Source of the DNA: JACKBJ01 sp964549495
Lineage (GTDB): Bacteria; Chloroflexota; Anaerolineae; Epilineales; Epilineaceae
Assembly: GCA_964549495.1 (NCBI GenBank)
Contig: CAZJWJ010000015.1
Span: 1-64,000 of the forward strand
Direction: 5' to 3'
DNA length: 64,000 nt
Below the pieces are notes generated by a model. That model ran no database searches, was not told the DNA's origin, and saw only the letters and a program-made list of their open reading frames with translations. Positions 61,050 through 64,000 of the stretch are shown one piece after another. Both the position numbers and the translations under genes were made by a program. Position 1 is the first letter of the stretch. Each line of letters starts with the position of its first letter.

Positions 61050-64000
61050 TCAGCGACGGGCAAAGGGCAGCCATGCCTGCCCCGGCAGGCGGCAAACCTC
61101 TACCGCCAACTCGTCGACCATGAGGCTGCTGATCGAACCGGGTCGCTCGGCTTGACCTCGATCGAGCAGGGCCAGCATCAGCTCGAAGTCGCCCTGCAGC
61201 CAGGATGTGGGCAGGGGCAGGCGGAATCGGGTCCAGGCTGGGCCCTCGCCCTCGGGTGCCGGCTGGGCATCCGGCCGCAGCAGGATCTGGCGCTCGCCGG
61301 TGGCGGGCCGACGCAGCTCGATCAGCACCGCGTCCTCGTCGCCGCGCGAGGGCTGGGCCAGGCCCATCGAGAGCGTGGCCGAGATGCTGCCGCGCGGCAG
61401 GCGCAGCGCGCGGCGGACCGCGGCGTAGCCGAAACGGTCCTCCTCGGGCTCCGACCAGCCCAGGCGCAGGGCCGAGCGGCCGGCCAAGACCGGCGCGTCG
61501 ACCGATCGAACCGGCAGATCGCCGCCGGGCGTCCAGCCGGCCAGGTCCTCCGACTCGAAGCCCTCGCTCAAGATGGTCCCGCAGATGGGTACCGGCCGTG
61601 GTGCGAGCCCCGGCGTGGCGGTCGCGGCCGTCGAGGTCGGTCCGGGATAGGCCGGTGGCGGCGTGCTGGGCGCCTCGGTGGGGGTTGCGGTCGGCCCGGG
61701 CGTGAGCGTCGGCGGCCGCGTGGGCTGCGGGCTCGCGGTGGGCGAGTTCCCCGACTGCCCACCGTCGCAGGTCACCAGCGAGACCTCGTCGACGCGCAGG
61801 TAGCTGCGCTGCCCATCACCGTCGTTGATGACGCCGAAGTAGAGCCGCAGCTCCTGACCGGTCCGCTCGGCCAAGGCCCGCGTGAGATCGTACTCGTATC
61901 GGGTCCAGTCGCTGTTGGCCGGCAGGCGCTCGCTGCCCAGCGCGATGACCGCGCCCCGCGCGTCGAGCAGCCGCAGCAGGCGGATGTCCGAGTCCTGGCC
62001 CCGACTGCGGGCGGCGAAGCGCAGCCGGGCCGACTCGACGGTCTCCGGCAGGCGCAGGGTTTGGACCGCCGATGCATAGCTCTGCGCCTCGTCCGGATCT
62101 TCGTTGCGCAAGCCGATGAAGATCGCGCGGCCTCCGCTGAAGACATCCCAGGCCGTATAGTAGGCGCGGTTTCGCTGCCAAGCCGGGTCGTCCTGCTCGA
62201 AGTCACCGCCCTGGACCAACTCCACGCAGCCGCGCGGCTGGGGCGTCGGCGGGCGCCCGGTGGGGCGCGGCGTCGCGCTGGGCGGGACGGCGGTCGGAAC
62301 CGCGGTGGCCGTGGATGGTGGACCACCTCCACCCAACTCCGCCATGCGCGCCCGGACGCCGACGCGGATGGAGGACAGCCGGCCGTAGAGGCCGTCGCCC
62401 GGGCATTGGGTATGCCCCGGCAGGGCATCTCGATGGCCCATCACGGCGTGCGCGAAGCGGGTACCGACCAAGGTCACGGGTGTCTCCGGATCGATCCCGA
62501 AGCGCACCCCCTTGGCCGCCAGGAGCTCGACCGCCGCGCGCTCGGCGGCGGCGGCCGGACGGGCGCCGGCCTCGGTGAAGGTGCCCAGCAAGGCCACACC
62601 GATGGAGTTGCTGTTGTACTGAAGCGCATGACCGCCCTGCACCACCCGGTCGCCGCGCTCGCCGCCGTAGCGGCCCTCGTAGATGTTGCCGCGGTGATCG
62701 ATCAGGTAGTTGTAGCCGATGTCGCCCCAGCCGCGCGTGACCGCGTGGTAGTGATAGATGGACCGCACCACCGCCGCCGGGTCGGCCGGATCGTTGGTGG
62801 TCACCGTATGGTGGACGATCTGGGCGCGCGGGCTGGTGTAGAAGGGTGGCCAGATCTCGTCGCCCTCGGCGTCGAAGCGCTTGCCCTCGTCGGCACCCCA
62901 GGCGGCGCGCGAGATCACGCTCGGTCCCTGGTCGACCGCCAAGGCGCCCAGGGCGGGGATCGTGGGCGCTCGGGGGCCGGCCTCGCTGTTGAAGTAGTGC
63001 AGTTCGATCTGCTCGAGCCGGGGCGGGCTACCGCCCGGGTCGGCGTGAAGGGCCGCGCGGGCCTGGATGAACTGGCCGCGGGCGACCAGCAGCCGGCTCC
63101 AGCCCTCGGCGTCGCCCGATCCGTCCGTGGACGATCGGGAAGCGGGTAGGTAGCGCCCGTCCTCGCCGGCATCCAAGAGCGGCGTCCACTCCGACCAGAT
63201 CTCCCCGTCTCGACTGGTCCGCAGGGCCAGGTGGACGTGTCCGCCATCCGGCAGTCGGCCGGCCCAGCGCGCGGCCAGGGCCATGAACTCGAAATCGGCC
63301 GGGATCACCGGTCCTTCCAACAAGCGCAGCGAAGCCCTGTCTTCCTCTTCGGCCGCATCGTCGGACTCGACCGATCCGGCATCGTCCTCGGCCGCGCTGC
63401 CCTCGACTTCGCGCGGGCGATCCGGTGCCAGCCCTTCATCCTGCGGCAAGATGCCGAAGCTGCGCAGCGGCTCGGGAGCCCCGAGATCGGCCGGCTCGAC
63501 CGGCTGCAGGGCCTCGGCCGGCAGGTCGGCCTGGCCGGCTTGCACCTCGGCGCTGCCGCCGTGATCATCCGGCTCTTCGGCGGAGATCGAAGCCGCTGGA
63601 CTCTCGCCCGTCCCCTCGTCGCCGGCCGCGAGGACGCGGACGGTGCCGGCCTCCAGCTCCCGCGCCTGGCCTTGCCCGTCCACGAAGCGGAAGCGCACCG
63701 GATGCTCGCCGATCGGCAGGCTGGTGGTCAAGACATAGCTCGCGCCCAGGCTGTAGTCGGTCCGAGCCGTCGGCGAGGCCGGCATCTCGAGCAACTGCTG
63801 GCCGATCCGCAGCTCCCGCTCGAGCGGGGGGGAGCCATCCGGGTCGGCGTAGCGCAGGCGGAAGACGAAATCGGTGTCCGCATCGCCCTGGCGCGGCTCG
63901 ATGCCCGCATCGAAGAGCTGGGGCGGGCGCGGCGGCTCGACGCGGGCACCGGTGTAGTAGTGGCCGATGATCTCGGCCGCGGTGGCCCCCCAGTCGGCCA
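61050..64000 (-). CDS. SpoIID-domain / N-acetylmuramoyl-L-alanine amidase fusion, 5' cut by window edge
   Basis: At least 983 residues; the frame is open to the right edge. The first residues visible (WGATAAEIIGHYYTGA) look like the end of a SpoIID/LytB peptidoglycan-lytic domain. After a beta-sandwich and acidic linker comes a PGRP-type amidase (about 600-760 from the C-terminus side) with SRAAWGADE, Zn ligands in IVHHTVT and MGHRDA, and the terminal TQCPGDGLY Cys. Two Pro/Thr linkers separate two jelly-roll (carbohydrate-binding-like) domains. It ends in AWLPFARR. It probably cleaves both glycan and peptide bonds in peptidoglycan outside the cell. Confidence 0.85.
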   Translation of the reverse strand, partial: ADWGATAAEIIGHYYTGARVEPPRPPQLFDAGIEPRQGDADTDFVFRLRYADPDGSPPLERELRIGQQLLEMPASPTARTDYSLGASYVLTTSLPIGEHPVRFRFVDGQGQARELEAGTVRVLAAGDEGTGESPAASISAEEPDDHGGSAEVQAGQADLPAEALQPVEPADLGAPEPLRSFGILPQDEGLAPDRPREVEGSAAEDDAGSVESDDAAEEEDRASLRLLEGPVIPADFEFMALAARWAGRLPDGGHVHLALRTSRDGEIWSEWTPLLDAGEDGRYLPASRSSTDGSGDAEGWSRLLVARGQFIQARAALHADPGGSPPRLEQIELHYFNSEAGPRAPTIPALGALAVDQGPSVISRAAWGADEGKRFDAEGDEIWPPFYTSPRAQIVHHTVTTNDPADPAAVVRSIYHYHAVTRGWGDIGYNYLIDHRGNIYEGRYGGERGDRVVQGGHALQYNSNSIGVALLGTFTEAGARPAAAAERAAVELLAAKGVRFGIDPETPVTLVGTRFAHAVMGHRDALPGHTQCPGDGLYGRLSSIRVGVRARMAELGGGGPPSTATAVPTAVPPSATPRPTGRPPTPQPRGCVELVQGGDFEQDDPAWQRNRAYYTAWDVFSGGRAIFIGLRNEDPDEAQSYASAVQTLRLPETVESARLRFAARSRGQDSDIRLLRLLDARGAVIALGSERLPANSDWTRYEYDLTRALAERTGQELRLYFGVINDGDGQRSYLRVDEVSLVTCDGGQSGNSPTASPQPTRPPTLTPGPTATPTEAPSTPPPAYPGPTSTAATATPGLAPRPVPICGTILSEGFESEDLAGWTPGGDLPVRSVDAPVLAGRSALRLGWSEPEEDRFGYAAVRRALRLPRGSISATLSMGLAQPSRGDEDAVLIELRRPATGERQILLRPDAQPAPEGEGPAWTRFRLPLPTSWLQGDFELMLALLDRGQAERPGSISSLMVDELAVEVCRLPGQAWLPFARR

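Overview
The window is GC-rich DNA densely packed with genes on both strands. It has no rRNA, no tRNA that I could recognise, no CRISPR array and no intact transposase. Gene content fits a Chloroflexota-like bacterium (Anaerolineae/Caldilineae style), but this is inference without phylogeny. The signs are large secreted proteins with Thr/Pro-rich linkers and short aromatic-Pro tails, GAF-type NarL-family sensor kinases, a DUF5667-type anti-sigma partner, a fused REC/thioredoxin-reductase-like protein, and an F-type ATP synthase operon beside housekeeping genes (rpmH-rnpA-yidD-yidC-jag, mreB, murA).

Layout. 0-7 kb: the end of an endonuclease/exonuclease/phosphatase protein, a membrane protein with a lipase-like Ser motif, and a two-gene signalling unit. 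That unit is a REC-PAS-PAS-histidine kinase overlapping a REC/glutaredoxin-like/thioredoxin-reductase-like oxidoreductase that lacks its redox cysteines. 7-14 kb: a pRiA4b ORF-3-like protein, an AraC/O6-alkylguanine methyltransferase fusion, a 173-bp inverted-repeat element, a queA-like gene coupled to an SDR gene, a 29-residue membrane peptide below a CRP-like palindrome, a NarL-type two-component system and a Doc-type toxin-antitoxin pair. 14-17.6 kb: fabF and an arsenic/metal locus made of an ArsR-ArsC fusion, an arsenate reductase, an ArsR regulator with its own promoter and operator, and a 27-residue peptide with seven cysteines. 17.6-26 kb: a second inverted-repeat element, a 1220-residue secreted beta-propeller/VWA protein, a VapBC-like pair on a probably leaderless mRNA, a PEP-synthase/rifampin-phosphotransferase-like enzyme and a nitroreductase.

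26-38 kb holds an FG-GAP lipoprotein joined to the jag-yidC-yidD-rnpA-rpmH operon, an ABC exporter with mreB, murA, and comM behind three 11-bp direct repeats. 37.6-46 kb is accessory: an M12-type metalloprotease bracketed by two related palindromes, a RibD-type reductase, a methyltransferase/phosphopantetheinyl-transferase pair, a DUF3224 protein and a DUF429-NYN fusion. 46-53 kb is a complete atpZ-B-E-F-H-A-G-D-C operon read leftward, with its own promoter and a U-tract terminator; its a subunit carries a large acidic insertion and its delta subunit lacks the N-terminal domain. 53-64 kb: a HEAT-like protein, a divergent plsY, panE-like and ygfZ-like genes, a promoter-driven structured non-coding stretch, an ECF sigma factor with its membrane partner, a methyltransferase, and a SpoIID/amidase peptidoglycan hydrolase cut by the window edge.

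The best candidates for new biology are the cysteine-rich micropeptide in the arsenic locus, the cysteine-less REC/oxidoreductase with its kinase, the structured RNA candidate near 57.6-57.9 kb, and the altered ATP synthase subunits.
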